A stretch of 64,000 bases of DNA from Tanypteryx hageni. Its lineage: Eukaryota; Arthropoda; Insecta; Odonata; Petaluridae. Below the pieces are notes generated by a model that was given only the letters and a program-made list of their open reading frames with translations, did no database searches and was not told where the DNA came from. Shown here one piece after another: positions 1 through 14,000 of this stretch; position 1 is the stretch's first letter; every line of letters starts with the position of its first letter. The stretch covers positions 190,348,370 through 190,412,369 of the forward strand of contig CM054115.1 in assembly GCA_028673005.1 (NCBI GenBank). The letters run 5' to 3'. A program made the position numbers and the translations under genes.

Positions 1-472
1 CCTAAAAAAAGAAACACCTGCCTACATTTTGCATTACCATATTACACTTTTATCCTTTCTATTATCATCATCTTCATTTCAGATGTATATTAAAGCTATC
101 TGAGAGTAAAATTTTGTTCATCAGAATTAAAATACACTTTTCCTGAAAATTTTATTTGATCTCATTGGTTGATTGTTTACTGTGTAAACAGATCTATTTA
201 AATATCTCAAAAACCACTAATGTATCAAGATAAACCTATCCATGATTGAAAATTTCAGACTCCTAGGTTAGTCATTTGACCATCCACCAGGCAAATGGAA
301 GACCTGAGTTTCATTCCTAGTCTAAACCAGAATTTTTCTCCATTTGATTTTATAGCATAGCATATGCCGCCATATGTATGTACAAAGCCAACTTTCACCT
401 TTCATCTGACCCCCATGCCCTGCATGTTTCTCCATCAAGGGTATTTTGTTTTAAATGGGTGAAAGTGTAATA
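1..472. other. No gene seen; intron or upstream DNA of Sara
   Basis: AT-rich sequence without an ORF or repeat I recognise. A CATTTCAG at about 75-82 looks like a splice acceptor but is followed by stop codons in every frame, so I do not call an exon. Confidence 0.5.
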
Positions 473-1109
473 CAGTAAAAGCCTTGATTTAATGGACTTG
501 GGAAGCAAAGTACACTGTTATTAGAGATTAGGATCGAGAATTCTCATGTCGAATTGAGAATGATCAAACTTAGCATATGCTTCAAAGTTTGATGAAAAGT
601 TCGACGTTAAGTTAGTTTGACTGGACCGGCCTTTAATCTTTACGTGAGGAGAGCATCTATAGAGGTGCACCGCATAGCGGGGAAAGTGTTTATAGACACG
701 CTTCGAAGAAGAATTATTTTCTCAGTGGGCAGAGCACTTTCTTCAGCAGTCTACTCTGTAGGGTTCTGACATCTACTGCTATTTTTTCTTACTCTGTTGT
801 CTCAGCATGAGATTGCCAAAAAGTAAATATTTGCAATGGTGTAAGCTCAAAAAAATTTGGAGCAGTGAATTCCTAGGTTTTTCTAAAGTTGTGTGGCCTC
901 AGTCGAGAATTCTTGAGAATCTCAAGAATGACATTATATATTTCCCGAATCTCGAGAAATAAAATAATCTTCACATGTACTGTACATAAACATTATATTT
1001 GGTATACATTCAGTAGAACACATTTTTTATAACACCTTTGCTACATACTTGGGTGACAGTAACCTTTAACCCCTTCCCCCATTTAGTCTATTAAATCGAG
1101 GTTTGTCTG
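473..1109. mobile_element. Tigger/pogo-type MITE
   Basis: The element is flanked by TA on both sides (471-472 and 1110-1111). The left end CAGTAAAAGCCTTGATTTAA and the inverted right end CAGACAAACCTCGATTTAAT are degenerate terminal repeats of the pogo type. It contains short GAGAATTCT/CTCGAGAA palindromic bits and no transposase. It is probably a non-autonomous derivative. Confidence 0.65.
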
Positions 1110-1601
1110 TATGATTATTTATTGTTCTTGAATATAATTAATTGTATGCTCATCCAAGCTAAGCTTAATCTGAAATGAAAGGAAAAGATTTATTTAAAGA
1201 TTTATTTTAAAAATTGGCCTAAATAATCCCTGGTCTGATAATTCCTAAAAGGAAATAAGTGTTTTTCATTGCAAATTATGGGCAATAAAAATGGGTTTTG
1301 AAAGTGTCTAGCATAATTTATAATCAATGTTTCAAGGCAGTATTTTTTAATTTATAATTTCATAATGATATTGTGTTGATGGGGAGAAAGGTTAATTATC
1401 TCATTTACAGCCATAACTTTTTATATCTCTAAGATATGAAATTTGGATTAAAATAATAATTTTGTTGATTATATGGTCACATTCTAGAATCCTTATTTAG
1501 AATTATATTTAACTTGTTATCAGTTTTATTTAAACGAACTGTAGCTTTGGCATGAATTTACCTGTAACCTGTTCCATCAATCAGCATGACATCTGGACAT
1601 A
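1110..1601. other. AT-rich intron, nothing recognised
   Basis: No ORF, RNA gene or repeat boundary could be supported here. Confidence 0.5.
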
Positions 1602-2359
1602 CAGTAGTCCCTCGTCAATTGCAGGGGTTACGTTTCTGATTTAACCTGTAGTTGACAAAACCATAGTTGGTGAGAGAAAGTGAAATTTGAGGTTAGAGGG
1701 AGTGATACCTGTAGTCCTATACTATCCACTTCAAGGTTAAAACAAGTCTGCCATACTTCAAAAAACGCTTATTATATGAATATACAAAAGAAAATACTTG
1801 CAAAGTACTAATAAATACTGTACATTAATAATATGACAGAGCAGCTCCTGCTGATACTACCCTCCTTTTTATCCCCTCCCCCCACCCTCCCTTCTCCCCA
1901 CCCTCCCTTCTCCCCTCCCTCCTCTCCCCTTCCCTCCTCCATCCTCCCTTTCCTCTTCCCTCACATCGCTCTCCCCCTCCCATCCCATCCCCTCCCTCCT
2001 CCCCTCCATCCTCCCCTTCCCATCCCATCCCCTCCCTCCTCCCCTCCATCCTCCCCTTCCCATCCCCCCTCCCAAAGCCTTATGCTTCTAAGAATACTGG
2101 TAAAACCAATGCTTCTGTAAAATCTCTTAAACCTCCACCTCCCAATTAATTTGTGGTCTTATCGGGAGCTAAATAATCCTCTTTTCTATGTCTCCTTCTG
2201 GTAAAGACTAGATAGTACATAGCTTCTTAAGTAACATAACTTTTAATATTAGTAAAATTAGCCAACTAGACATGGCCATGCAGAGAGCCCCAGTTGGCGA
2301 AACCAGTAACAATTTTTCAATTGTAAATACTCAAAACCGTTGTTGGTGAAGGACTACTG
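1602..2359. mobile_element. Tigger/pogo-type MITE, CAGTAGTCC family
   Basis: Begins CAGTAGTCCCTCGTCAATTG after TA and ends GGTGAAGGACTACTG before TA. The same start recurs at 6384, so this is a family in this genome. It has no transposase; its centre is a long pyrimidine tract. Confidence 0.75.
1858..2075. repeat. Polypyrimidine (CCCTCC-type) tract
   Basis: About 220 bases of C and T on the + strand with CCCTCCCTTC and CCATCCCATC words repeated irregularly. The apparent ORFs on both strands are products of this composition. Confidence 0.9.
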
Positions 2360-2868
2360 TACATGGAAAAGCCTTGGGCAACCCTGTGAATATCTGCAAA
2401 CAGTATATTTAGTACTGTGACTGTGTTGATCACCTAATTAATTCTCTCCAATCCATATGCACTTCATGTTTAATGAAGATTTCCACTAAATATACATTGC
2501 TTTCCTGAACGTGCATGACACTTGTCAACATGCATTCAGAATTCTGCTTATTCACATTTTTTAATTTCAGCTACAGTTAGAGTTTGATCTTTAGGTTTCG
2601 AAAAACGAAATACTGTATAATGCTGTGCTTAATTTTACCTCAACTTTTCGGCATGTTATTGTGTATTTAGGCAACTACTTAGTTATTTTAATGCAATTTC
2701 TGATTTTTAAATTTGAGGCAAATTTAATTTTTGATAATCAACAAATATTTTGAAGATTTCTAGGTCAGTTTTCTAAGGAAGCTCTTCAAATTTTATATTT
2801 AAAATTGAATACTTATTGTTGAATAGATTTTTTGAAAATATTGCAGTTTGGGAAAAAATAATGTTATA
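2360..2868. other. AT-rich intron, nothing recognised
   Basis: No supported feature. A TTTTTTAATTTCAG at about 2558-2571 resembles an acceptor but leads into stops in all frames. Confidence 0.5.
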
Positions 2869-4227
2869 CAGGGTGGCGCACGAATAGTTGACACATTTGT
2901 TCATTAAATTTAAAAAATTCCTTCTTTGCATGTCATTCGAATTTCACGCAATTCTGGAATAGCTCCTGCAAACCTTGTTAGATGTCACCGTATAGCTGCA
3001 TGCAGAGTTGTTTCCGCATTTCAGTTAGTTAAGTGCAATGGCAGATCATGACCGTCTGACGATTGAACAGAGAGCCATAGTTGTTATCTTTTTTGCTGAG
3101 ACAAAGAGTGTTACTGCTACCCAGAGAAGATTTCTGTGTGTTTTTAACACTCGTTGGGCACCTGCGTGAAACACTATTCTTCGTTTGTGCCATAAATTTG
3201 AGGAGGAAGGCAGTGTGAAGGAAGAAAAACGACCTTGTGCAGTGAGTGTGCGTTCGCCAGAAAACGTGGAAGCACTTTCGGGTAGCCATACAGAGGAGTC
3301 CAGGAAAATCAACACGAAAGGCATCATGTGAGTTGGGAATATCTCGACGTTCCATTCAACACATTCTCCACAGTGATCTCAGATTGTTCCTGTACAAAAT
3401 TTCTGTCTTGCATAAACTTTCCGAACATGACAGGGAAAGAAGGCTTCAATTTGCATCATGGGCACAAGGGGAAAATGCAACACTGCACAATATGTGATTT
3501 TCTGATGAGGCGTATTTTCATTTGGATGGGACTGTGAATAAACAGAACGTGTGCTTTTGGGCAAGAGAACATCCACGCAACTTCCACGAAAGAAGAAGCT
3601 ATGGAACGAAAGTGACCATTTGGATAGCCATTTCCAGTCACGGATTAATCGGACCAATTTTCTTCAATGAGACAGTGAATTCTCAGCGATATTTGCATAT
3701 GCTCCAGAATGACTTCGTACCGCAACTTATGACAACTCAACTGCCTATCGAGACTCAGTGGTTTATGCAAGATGGTGCCATGCCACACACAGCTAACGTC
3801 ATGTTGAATTTCCTGCACAGCATTTTCGCCCCTCGCGTCATGTTGCACCGTTACCCAGAACATCATGATTGCGGACATTTTTGGCCACCGTTTAGCCCAG
3901 ACTTGAACCCTTGTGATTTCTTTTTATGGGGATTCCTGAAGGATAAGCTGTTCTCAATGAAACCTGGCAATGTTATGGAAATGAGGGCAATGATTATCCA
4001 ATTGTGCAGCGAGATTGACGAAGACATGTGTCGCCGGGTCATCACAAATATGCATGTTCGTCTTGAAGAAGTTATTAGACAAAAAGGAGGTCCTATAGAA
4101 CAAGTAATATCATGAATAAATTTTGCAAGATATTAGAAATCATGATATATAAACTTTATAAGAATATGAACTGTAAATAAATTTTTTTGAAAGATTTAAA
4201 TGTGTCAACTATTCGTGCGCCACCCTG
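2869..4227 (+). mobile_element. Mariner-like element, complete ends
   Basis: A 1359 bp element with perfect 28 bp terminal inverted repeats (2869-2896 and 4200-4227, starting CAGGGTGGCGCACGAATAG) and TA duplications at 2867-2868 and 4228-4229. The ends are intact although the gene inside is broken, so it could only be moved in trans. Confidence 0.95.
3038..4115 (+). pseudogene. Mariner/Tc1-superfamily transposase, inactivated
   Basis: The coding sequence begins at ATG 3038 with a helix-turn-helix region (DRLTIEQRAIVV). It then meets an in-frame TGA at 3167, a frameshift around 3285-3300 and a second TGA at 3495. After that a clean 197-codon stretch (3522-4115) carries the catalytic core. Acidic residues sit in YFHLDG, FMQDGAMPHTANVML and SPDLNPCDFFLWG, i.e. 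a DDD triad. By my count 47 residues separate the second and third Asp, wider than classical mariner (34) and wider than the DD41D relatives it otherwise resembles. The end matches family length, so the gene is full length but dead. Confidence 0.88.
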
Positions 4228-4830
4228 TAGAAGCATTAAGATTAAGTTAATTTTTTTCTAGTAAGGAAATTATAGATTAAAGTGAAGATAAAATGATGCC
4301 ATGACATTGGATGGTGCGACGTTTCAGAAAATTGCACAATACAAATATATAATGAATTATAAGTGACGTTCTCACAAATTTAATGATTTGCCTCCATAAA
4401 TGTAATCAAAGAATTAAAATTTATTTGAATTCATTTTTTATTAAAGTGAAACTTAGATGATTTAAAATCATTTGCATCAAAATGAGACATAAAAGCATAA
4501 AATATTAATGTGATGTACATTATGTTAGTGTACAGATGCACAAAAGTAGAAAAACTTAGGAGCCACAACTAAAAGACTAAACTCGGTCACTCTGTAAAAG
4601 TCATAGTAAAAGTGAAAATGTTCTAAGCTGTGAAGGAGATGGATTGGGGAAACAAAATGATGAATGTAATATGTAAACAAGATTTCAATAGAAAAATTGT
4701 GAAGAAGCGGTTTATGAATGCATTCCGCTTACTTTGAGAATCCATATATTTATGAGTGAATGCACGAAATAGCTTAATAAACTGCTTAGTCATTATTCTG
4801 AAGAAAACATCATATCTAATTTATATTTAG
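4228..4830. other. AT-rich intron before Sara exon A
   Basis: No feature beyond the 3' splice region of exon A. Confidence 0.5.
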
Positions 4831-5047
4831 CAAGTTTATTCAGGTGATGTTGTTGATAAAGGTCTTGTTGCACACATTGATGCCCATTGTCTTGTTTTGT
4901 ATACAATTGAATCTCATTCAACAGAATACAACTTTGAAGAAGGGCCAGACCTTGATCGTCTGATGGAAACTCTCAGAGATGAGTCTGAACCTCCTGTCGC
5001 TTTTGCTCTATCTAAGAACTTCTTTGTGCTTGTTAAGATCATTACCT
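4831..5047 (+). CDS. Sara: Sara exon A (first in window)
   Basis: The exon reads from an AG at 4829-4830 to the donor GTAAGT at 5048 and ends in phase 1. It encodes the start of the conserved C-terminal region, ending in FFVLVKIIT just before the VNRxxW motif of the next exon. The 5' border is the least certain one: a second AG at 4842-4843 would shorten the exon by 13 bases and imply a different upstream phase. Confidence 0.82.
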
Positions 5048-8000
5048 GTAAGTAACTAGACATTTTTTGCCTTTCTTTTCTGACAAATGTTTCTTGCACT
5101 GGATCTCTTCAGCATATTAAAATGTTTTTTCTCCCCTTTAGTAGATTGCTGTGTTAATCGTGTTGTGTGGAGCTTCACAACAAGAGGTATGAGATGTGTG
5201 GGCCAGGACGAAGTAATTGTGCTTCTTGAGTGGCTACCTTCTGACAAAGGTCCTCCACGGGATATATTCTGCCATCTAGGTGCACTCTATGAACAAGCAG
5301 CAAAAGGTATTTTTTCCTTTTTGTCATTCTCTTTGGCTTCTCTCACTTTCAAAAGTTAAAATAGAAATCAAATAAAAATATTTTATATTTAACCACCTTC
5401 AGTTTGAATGGGTCGACATAGCAAGTGATACTGACGCACTCTCACAAATCCCTTATTACCGTATTAGCCCGAATATAATGCGACCCCGAATATAGTGCGA
5501 CCCCAAGTATTTTGAAAGGTTCTACAACAACTTGTCATAGTCAGTTTGTTGCACGTCAATTAGGCGCATGAAAAATTCATTGCACATCAGTTAGTCGCAC
5601 GACAAAGTCATCGCATACCAATTCATCGGTCTCTGCTCCCCTCCTGCTGTACACCAATCATGGTGCATCGTCTTCCAATTTGTCTCGCGATGAAATTGAC
5701 CAGTGACGAATTTTTCGAGCGATGAGTTTGTTGTGCGATGTATTAACGTGCGACGAGTTTGTCTTGTGATGAATTGATGCATGATGAAATGATCGCGATG
5801 TTTTGGTGGTATACCACTTCATACTTGAATTTAAGACGACCCTCAATTTTCGTAAGCTGAAATTTGGGGAAAAGCCTCAACTTCGATTTGGGTAAATACG
5901 GTACTTAAGCATTCCTGAATCTATTTATTAAAGTGATGTTATGTCATTAGACTGGATAGTGTTATTTCTGTCATATCTCCCCTGACTGCTCATCTCTCTC
6001 TTTCTCAATAAAAAATGTACAAAATACTAGTTAATTTGGTGTAGGCTTTTTCGTTCTCAGTACAGTATTTGATGCTACTGGATCAATTATTACATTCTAT
6101 CCAACCTTTGTCAATAAGTGGGCTTCCTCTTAACTGCCTTAAACAGGACTGGGGGGGTGGTTGGATAATCGAAAAGTCAGTTAATCTCGAATAACATTTC
6201 CCGATTGGAGAAATAATAAATTAATAAATGCGTAGAGTGGATAATTTTAATTTGGTATTTGTTTGATATGAATAACAATTTTTAGACTACATCTACAATA
6301 TATAAGAGTAACAAAGAAATGTAATGATATGTATGATTTAATTTATAAAATCAGTATACATACTCAAATGTAGCAATAAAATACAGTAGTCCCTCCATAT
6401 TTGCGGGGGTTACGTTCCTGAAAAATGCCGCGAATATAGATACTAAAGGCTTATGGGATAAATGGGGTTAGAGGAACAGCTACCCCCAGTTTATATAGTA
6501 ATAGCATTGTTATTGTTTTTAAACTTATATTTAGTATTAATAAGAATAGCCTGTAGTTCTCGAATCTTTACTTCTTGATGTGGAATTAAGAATAAATACA
6601 TAGTAGACGTAATAACGCACCCAATGTTTTATTCACACTATTTTATGGAAAAATTGCAAGAATAATCCGAGTAAATATGGTGTTTCATTTACAATTTAAT
6701 GAATTCATAAAAACAATAAATAAATGATGACTCATACCTTTAATAACAGTGTTGATGTCCCTTTAATGATGATGAAAACTGCGGCGTTGGAAATGTTAGT
6801 TGGACGAGGCTCCCTCCTGTGGATCATCCATTGGCGATCCAACAGATGAATGGGGAGAACTTCAAGTGTTGGCGGTGCTACTTTCAGAGACAGCATTTGA
6901 GCTTCTCTTAAAGTAGCTTGTGATTGGCACCTGCTTCAACTTTGTTTGAAGGTGTTTGTAAACCTCTCTATAGGGATTTAGTAAATCTTCCATACTTCTC
7001 TTAAATTGAATGCTTCATTCCATGACTGGGTCAGCATTAAACACTGTATCCTTAAGTTCAGATGCCTGTTTTATTATCCCTACCAGTATTTTCAATTTCA
7101 ACGTTTGTCATCACACCCTCCTCCACATTGTCATTATCATCATTAAGCTGAACAATCGACGTTTACTTAAAACATAGCTCACTCGAATAGTTTATAGTAA
7201 TATAATCTTTAAGTTCATCTGCATTCCTTTGTTGTAAATTACCCATTTCTTTTCACTTACAAATGCTGTGTATACATAAATAAAATGTATTTACGTTCAT
7301 TTCTTTGTTGTGGATAATCAATTTCCCTTCATTTTCCAAATGTTGCATGTGCACAAAATAAAATTAAACTAATTAAGTATTTACAGCAGGTATTGTTTAC
7401 TTCAGTTGCCATGAAGATTATTTTCGTTGACAACAATTAAAAAAACGGAAAAATATTTCAGTTTCAAAGTGAAATACGATATTGTCATTTGATTTTCTTG
7501 AAATCAGATACTCCTTTGATAAAAATGTACTGAACGAAACATATGCTATTTGACTATTTCCACAAAGTTGTTTAAAGAATTTTTTGTTATAAGTGATATT
7601 GTACGAGATATAAAGAAAAGCTCATTTTTTGTCACCAGTAATGTGGCATTCCTGATTGGGTCATGTAAACTATTTATATCATTTTCCTATTGTCTTTGCC
7701 TTTATGTCTTAAATACCAAATTTCATCAACATCTGCCCAGTAGTTTCTGAGATGAAAAATGCAGACGGACGAACACGACCTGACCATAAGGCGTTTTTTT
7801 TTACTTATTGTAAAGAACACCTAAAAAACGTTTACAATAATAACCAATAAAAAAGAATAAGAAAACAATAATGGTATTAAACAGTAACAAAAATTAACAA
7901 TGATAAATATAGCACGCAACATGGAAAATGTCAGCCTAGGCTCAGTCTCAAGAAGAGTGTGACAAGGAACATTGTGCTGCTGTAAGGATAAGTACCCTTC

Positions 8001-11000
8001 CCCTCCAGGGTTCCCGCGCTAATGATGGACTCGTCCGAACCCAAAATGTGCTACTGCGCCTGACGTAGACTTTCCCCTTAAAGGTTCCCCTCCCCCTCTC
8101 ACGCATCGCCGGTTGCCACCACTAAATGAACAAGGTATACAGCATGACGTTCTATCACAGTGTTTTAAGTTAGGCGACTGCAAATATTGAAACTTCCTAC
8201 AATAATTCCTGCGCGAATAAGCGAAACTGCGAATATGAAACCCTTGAATATGGAGGGATTACTGTACTAAAATTATACTGCACCTTGCAAAAGTTTACAA
8301 TTTGAAAACAAAATGAAAAGGTGTATAGACTAAAATAACTAATAATGACATGATGCCACTTATGCATCATTTAAGAACTTAAGTAATGGGCTATGTTGGT
8401 GATGCAAGACAAATCAAATTTATTTACAATATTATCATGAGGGAATCCTTTCAAACCAATTATAAAGTGGATATATCTACATAAAATTATAACAAAATAT
8501 ATTTAATAAGACATTTCTTTTGCAAAATTTTCCTTTTCAAATTTTATAAATGACTGACAAAACTCCATTTCAACAGTAAGTTAAAAGAACTTCAAAGACC
8601 AAAAGCTCCTTTCAGGAGAGAAATTTCTCCCCTCAATTCACATAAGAGATTATTTTTCTATCATTAATTTAGGTGAATAAATCCTTCGTAACAAAGAGAA
8701 AATTACCAGAAAAGGGGCAGTTAAGTCGGAGAATCGGTCTACTGTGCTAGCATGATTTTGCAATTTCTGTTTCTTAATATATCTGTATGTATATCATTCA
8801 CTTGTTAGACTGTATCCATCTCCTTTTGGTGTCATCATATTGTTATTGCACTTTTGTGACTTGTCATGTCAAACTATCTCAAAAATTCTCAATATCTGTT
8901 TGTCCAGATAAGCGTGAATTTCATCCGTGATCCACTCCTCGTTTTTTTTAACTGCATAATTTTTTAATGCTAAATCTAATCTCATATCTCTATTCCTTTT
9001 CCACTTATGTTATGACCAGAAGAATGTTTGGTGTTGATTTAAATTGCCTTATTGTGTATAAAAATACATATTTAGCATGTTTTGTTAAACAACATGCATA
9101 TATTATCAATTCCACTGCTGTCTATATGTACATCCAACATTGTCTTTCTGAACATATTAATTCAGCATTTTCATTTCTAAACATTCTCTGAAAGTAATTT
9201 TTGTAGTGCATAGAATTTGCGAAATTATTGATTTTCTTGTATTGCATTTTGTAGATACTTATTAGCTTGCAACATTGGTTTCAAAACTTTGAAATGATAT
9301 TATAATGGCACTTTCATTGCTCGAGGACACAAATATTCCAGGGCAACCAAGCATGAACAGGCATCTACAGTGTGATCGGAGGTTTGATTATCCTTGAAGT
9401 AGGTTAAAGTTAAACAACTTTTTTGTCTCGGTCATTTCTTAAACATTCTATTTTAAATGCACATGTTGCATAAAGTTATTTTTGCATACATGCCATTGGA
9501 TGATTCATGATTTTGTGGAGACAATGATGGTAATGCAAATTCCCAATTTAAGAACAATTTTACTGTATTTTTTTCCCCTCCAATTTAAGGTTTGGTGAAT
9601 GCTGAATATGAGGAATTACATACTGCAATTTTGCTTTCTTGAACTGATAAACCATCCTGTATGCATGAGATACTCCTTATATTAATGCCTGTGTTACTTT
9701 CTGCCAGGTAACACTGTCACAGAACTGGGTCACAGCACTGTTCAGGGTATGTTTCTCGGTTCTCATAACCATGGAGGTTTCCTGTACATCAGAGCAACAT
9801 TCCAGTGCCTGCGTCGTCTACCCCTTCCTCCGCCCCCCTTCTTGTTTGGCCTCTTGCTTCACCGAATGGAAACCCCATGGGCCAAGGTAACACCTCTTTC
9901 TATTGGTCTGTGGTTCAATCAACTACATTGTTAGCATTTCAAACTCTTGCAAGAGAGCTATAGTAGAGGGCTACTTTGCTAATCCCTGGATTTATTTGTT
10001 TTCTATGTTAAGGTGTTGAAACATTAATCAATTCAGTTTTATTTTTTCCTTTGTTGTTGATTAAAGCGAAACTTTTGAATTTTTATCCAAATAGGTCTTC
10101 CCAATACGGGTGATGCTTAGGTTAGGGGCTGAGTTCCGCTACTATCCATGTCCCTTGGTTGGCATCCGCGGGAGAGAACCAGTCTACCAACAAATAGGGC
10201 ACACTATCATGAACCTGCTGTCTGTGAGGACAATTTCTTTAAAATATTATAAATTAAATCTGCTTCACAGTATATGCTTAACTTTAATGTTGTTAATGGC
10301 TTCACATAAATTTTCATCTAGTAAATGTAGAGAAGGATAATGCCTTAATGGATCAATTATACTGATATATATATATATATATATATGGTAAGTGAATTAC
10401 CATCATACTTATTTCCATAAATATTGAATTAGTTTAACCTTGAAAATATTAATTTTGATAATAAGATAATTATAACTTTTTATAAAAGTTTTTCCTAGTG
10501 AAATTTCAATGGAATTTTGTTATAATTTATTTATTATTTATTATTAATTTCCAAAACAAATAATCTTGGATTTAATGGCACTAATACAAGGAAACAGGAC
10601 CGGATTAAGGCTTTGGGGGTCCGGGGCACTTAAGACAAGTGGACTGTTGTAGTATTGTCCACATAACAAACATATACAATGAAGATCATGGTCATAAATA
10701 TCTTTTGTGAGTGTGATATTTCTAGGTGGTAAATATTATTAAAAAGGCAGTCTGACCAAATTTATAACTATTTTAATCATTCAAATTTATTCAAGAACAA
10801 GCAATTTAAAAAATGTACTTGCCTTAGGTATCTCCAATAGGGACAACGAGGTTAAATAAACTGATGTGGGCAATGCATGACTTTCTCCATATTTATATGG
10901 CAAATTACATGTTGTTAGATCTGGGATCGTTGTCAATATTTACTTCCGGTTGACAATTAAGAAAAGAAAAAGGAGCGTTACTAAGACGTAACTAAGTGTC

Positions 11001-14000
11001 AATTGTTAACAATAGTCTTCGGTAGGTGGCGTGGTGGTAGCAGCTAAAAATATAAGATATCTCTTAAACAATGCATTATATGGAAAAATGTATCAAACAA
11101 AGGTTGTAGAAAATGAAATTTCCTGCAACTTTTATTCCAATACATTTTTACATTTATCAAATATTAAAGCAAATATCTCAAAATAACGGATAAGTGACAA
11201 GAGTAAACACCCATTTCCAGTCAAGCGATTTTTACCAAAAACTATTCAGATCTTCTAACTTTTGAAAAAATGTTAAATATAAAATTTTGCATTGATCTGA
11301 TTAATAGTTTTTGAGTTAGAGCACCCACAAAATCTATCACAGACAGACAGACATCATCAAGAAAATAGTCAAAATGTGTTCAGGGGACCTTAAAACATGT
11401 ATTTCCGTTGAAATCTCGAATTCGATTTTTTCATGAAAACAATACTTGCTCTATACTTCATATATGGAGTAGTGATTGTTTTACTCCATTATTGTTCCAT
11501 AAGGAAAAAAGAAATTTGGTCCCTAGGAGAAATATTTTGAATTAAAGAAATATTTCCCATGATGAAATATCTCTCTAAAAATTATTGTTTTTTCAAGGTG
11601 AGATGAAATGCTTGCAGTATGCAAGCACCTTCTACTAGTAACATATATATAACATATAGGAGGATACTAATGTTTAGGCACTTCCAGATGAGCTGGAGAT
11701 TCGAAATTTTTTTCTTAGGTAGGCTTTTGTGCAAAACCAACTAGAAAAAATGAAAATCTTGAAAAAGTGCAACAATGCGACCGCTAAAAATTCGCAATTG
11801 TTTGAACAAAGTTTCAAGGTTTATGTATATCCGAATGTGCTACGAAGCTGAGATTTATTTTAGAGGTAGGATTTGGAAAAAAACGAAATAGGGATTATAG
11901 AAATTTTTATATTTTAATTTGTGTTGCCGTTAAAAATTCTTAAAGTTGAAACAAATAGATAACTGTTTAGGTACTACAGGATGAGCTAGGAAGCTGAAAT
12001 TTTCAAGTTATTTACAGTGAAGTGCATCTGCACAAATAAACATTTGAATCTCTCCATAAATATATTGCGGCAGCAGTTAAAAATGTTTAAAATTCAAACA
12101 ATTAAAAAAATATTATTTCACTTCTAGAACTTTGAAATTTGGCAGAAATGTGTAGCATTAGTACCCCATAATGGAGAAAGTAAAAAATTCTTAAAATTGC
12201 AGCTTTGTTTTAATCTATTATTTTTACTTGAGGGAAAAACGAAAATCGCTGCAGAGGTGAAATCTTTAGAATTAAAAAAATATTTGTAATGATGAAATAT
12301 CTGTCTGAAAAATGAATGTTTTTTCAAGGTGAGATGATATGCTTGCAGAATGCAAGCACCTTCTACTAGTATATATATATATATATATATATATAGTTGA
12401 AATAATCATCCAGATAGCCTAAGTCTGATTGTGACTTATATTTTTGCTAACACAGAATGTAACACAGTATAGAATTCAAAATTTAAAAAATTTTAAATCA
12501 AAAAGTAAAATTAATTTATAAAAAACTCTGCAATGTACTTTGTTTCATATACTTTTCAAAATGTTTTAATGAATAATTTTCTGATTCCCTCAAGTTCTGT
12601 ATAACTGAACTTGGATCATCAGGAATGCCATCAAGAAATTGATTATAACCAGGGATGAGCTGAATCTGACTCGCACTAGTTTGTGCAAGCTAGTTGTTAA
12701 ATTTTCTCTGAATTTGCAAGCCATTAAAATTTTTGAAAATATTAAAATTAGGGATGGGACGATTGATTGTTAGGCTCCTCTGTTCTGCCTGTTCTCTCAA
12801 GAACCGAAATAACTGGAACCAACTGTTTATAATCCGGTTCTTCGGTTCCGAAAATCTGATGTTGCCACCACATGACTTTCTCCACATCTGTAATATTTCT
12901 AAAAATTCCAAATAGGTTACATAATAATAAATATTTTAAGAAACTGCGAGAAAATTTTACACCACAAAGAACAGAAATAAAATCAAACCATAGCCTTCTG
13001 ATTTTGGATATAGCCACAAAGCTCCAACAATTAAGAACAGAAAAAGGAGCGTTACTAAGACGTAACTAAGCAACAGTTGCTAACAATACTCGTCGGTAGG
13101 TGGCGTGGTGGTGTCAACTAAAAATATAAGATATCTCTTAAAGTGCCTAAACATTAGTATCCTCCTATATGTTATATATCATTCTATATAGACGTTCCTT
13201 ACAGAGGAGGAGGAGGATATAACATACTAGTAGTTGGTGCTTGCATACTGCAAGCATTTCATCTCAACATAAAAAAACATTCATATTTCATCATTACACA
13301 TATATTTTTAATTCTAAATATTTCACCTCCGCAGCGATTTTCGTTTTTCCCACATGTAAAAATAATAGTTTAAAAAAATCCCCAAATGTTGCAATTTTAA
13401 ACATTTTACACTTTCTTCATTATGGGGTACTGATACACATGATGATGATGATACACATTTTAGCCAAATTTTAAAGTTGTAGCACTTCTAGAAGTGAAAT
13501 AACATTTATCTAATTGTTAAAATTTAAATAATTTTTAACGGCCGCAATAAAAATTTCATGGATACATTGTAATGTTTATTCGTTTATATAGATTAAACTC
13601 TAAATAACTTAAAACTTTCAGCTTTCTAACTCACCCTGTACTATCTAAACATATACAGTGAACTCCCGATCTAACGTTTTTTGCCGGACCAAGGGAAATC
13701 GACTTTAGATGCGGAAATGGAGGTAATGATATTCGCACATAATAGTACCTTGTCCGGTACATTTTAAATTATTGTACAGGACGCCCAAATGTCCTGTATT
13801 TCATCAAATGTCCCGTAAAATCCTGTATTTCATCAACTGTCCCGTAAAATCCTGTATTTTCTGAAGTGAAAGTTTTTACAAACATATTATAATAAGAAAA
13901 ACATCGCAAATAAATGACATGGTGATGATGTCCGGGATTCTGCCTTGTTGATCCATTTTCTGGACAATATTTCGCCGGCGTTCCAGTCAGCTTCTTCAGG

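Noticed and set aside
1825..2120. Proline/serine and glycine/arginine ORFs over 1833-2120
   Set aside because: They are by-products of the pyrimidine tract; composition explains the lack of stops on both strands.
3029..3657. - strand ORFs over the mariner
   Set aside because: They are shadows of the + strand transposase, which has the conserved motifs.
1..4830. Additional Sara exons upstream of exon A
   Set aside because: Candidate acceptors at about 82 and 2571 lead into stops in all frames, and no FYVE-type cysteine pattern is present.
8967..9191. 74-codon ORF in the intron before exon C
   Set aside because: Low-complexity AT-rich sequence without a recognisable motif or splice context.
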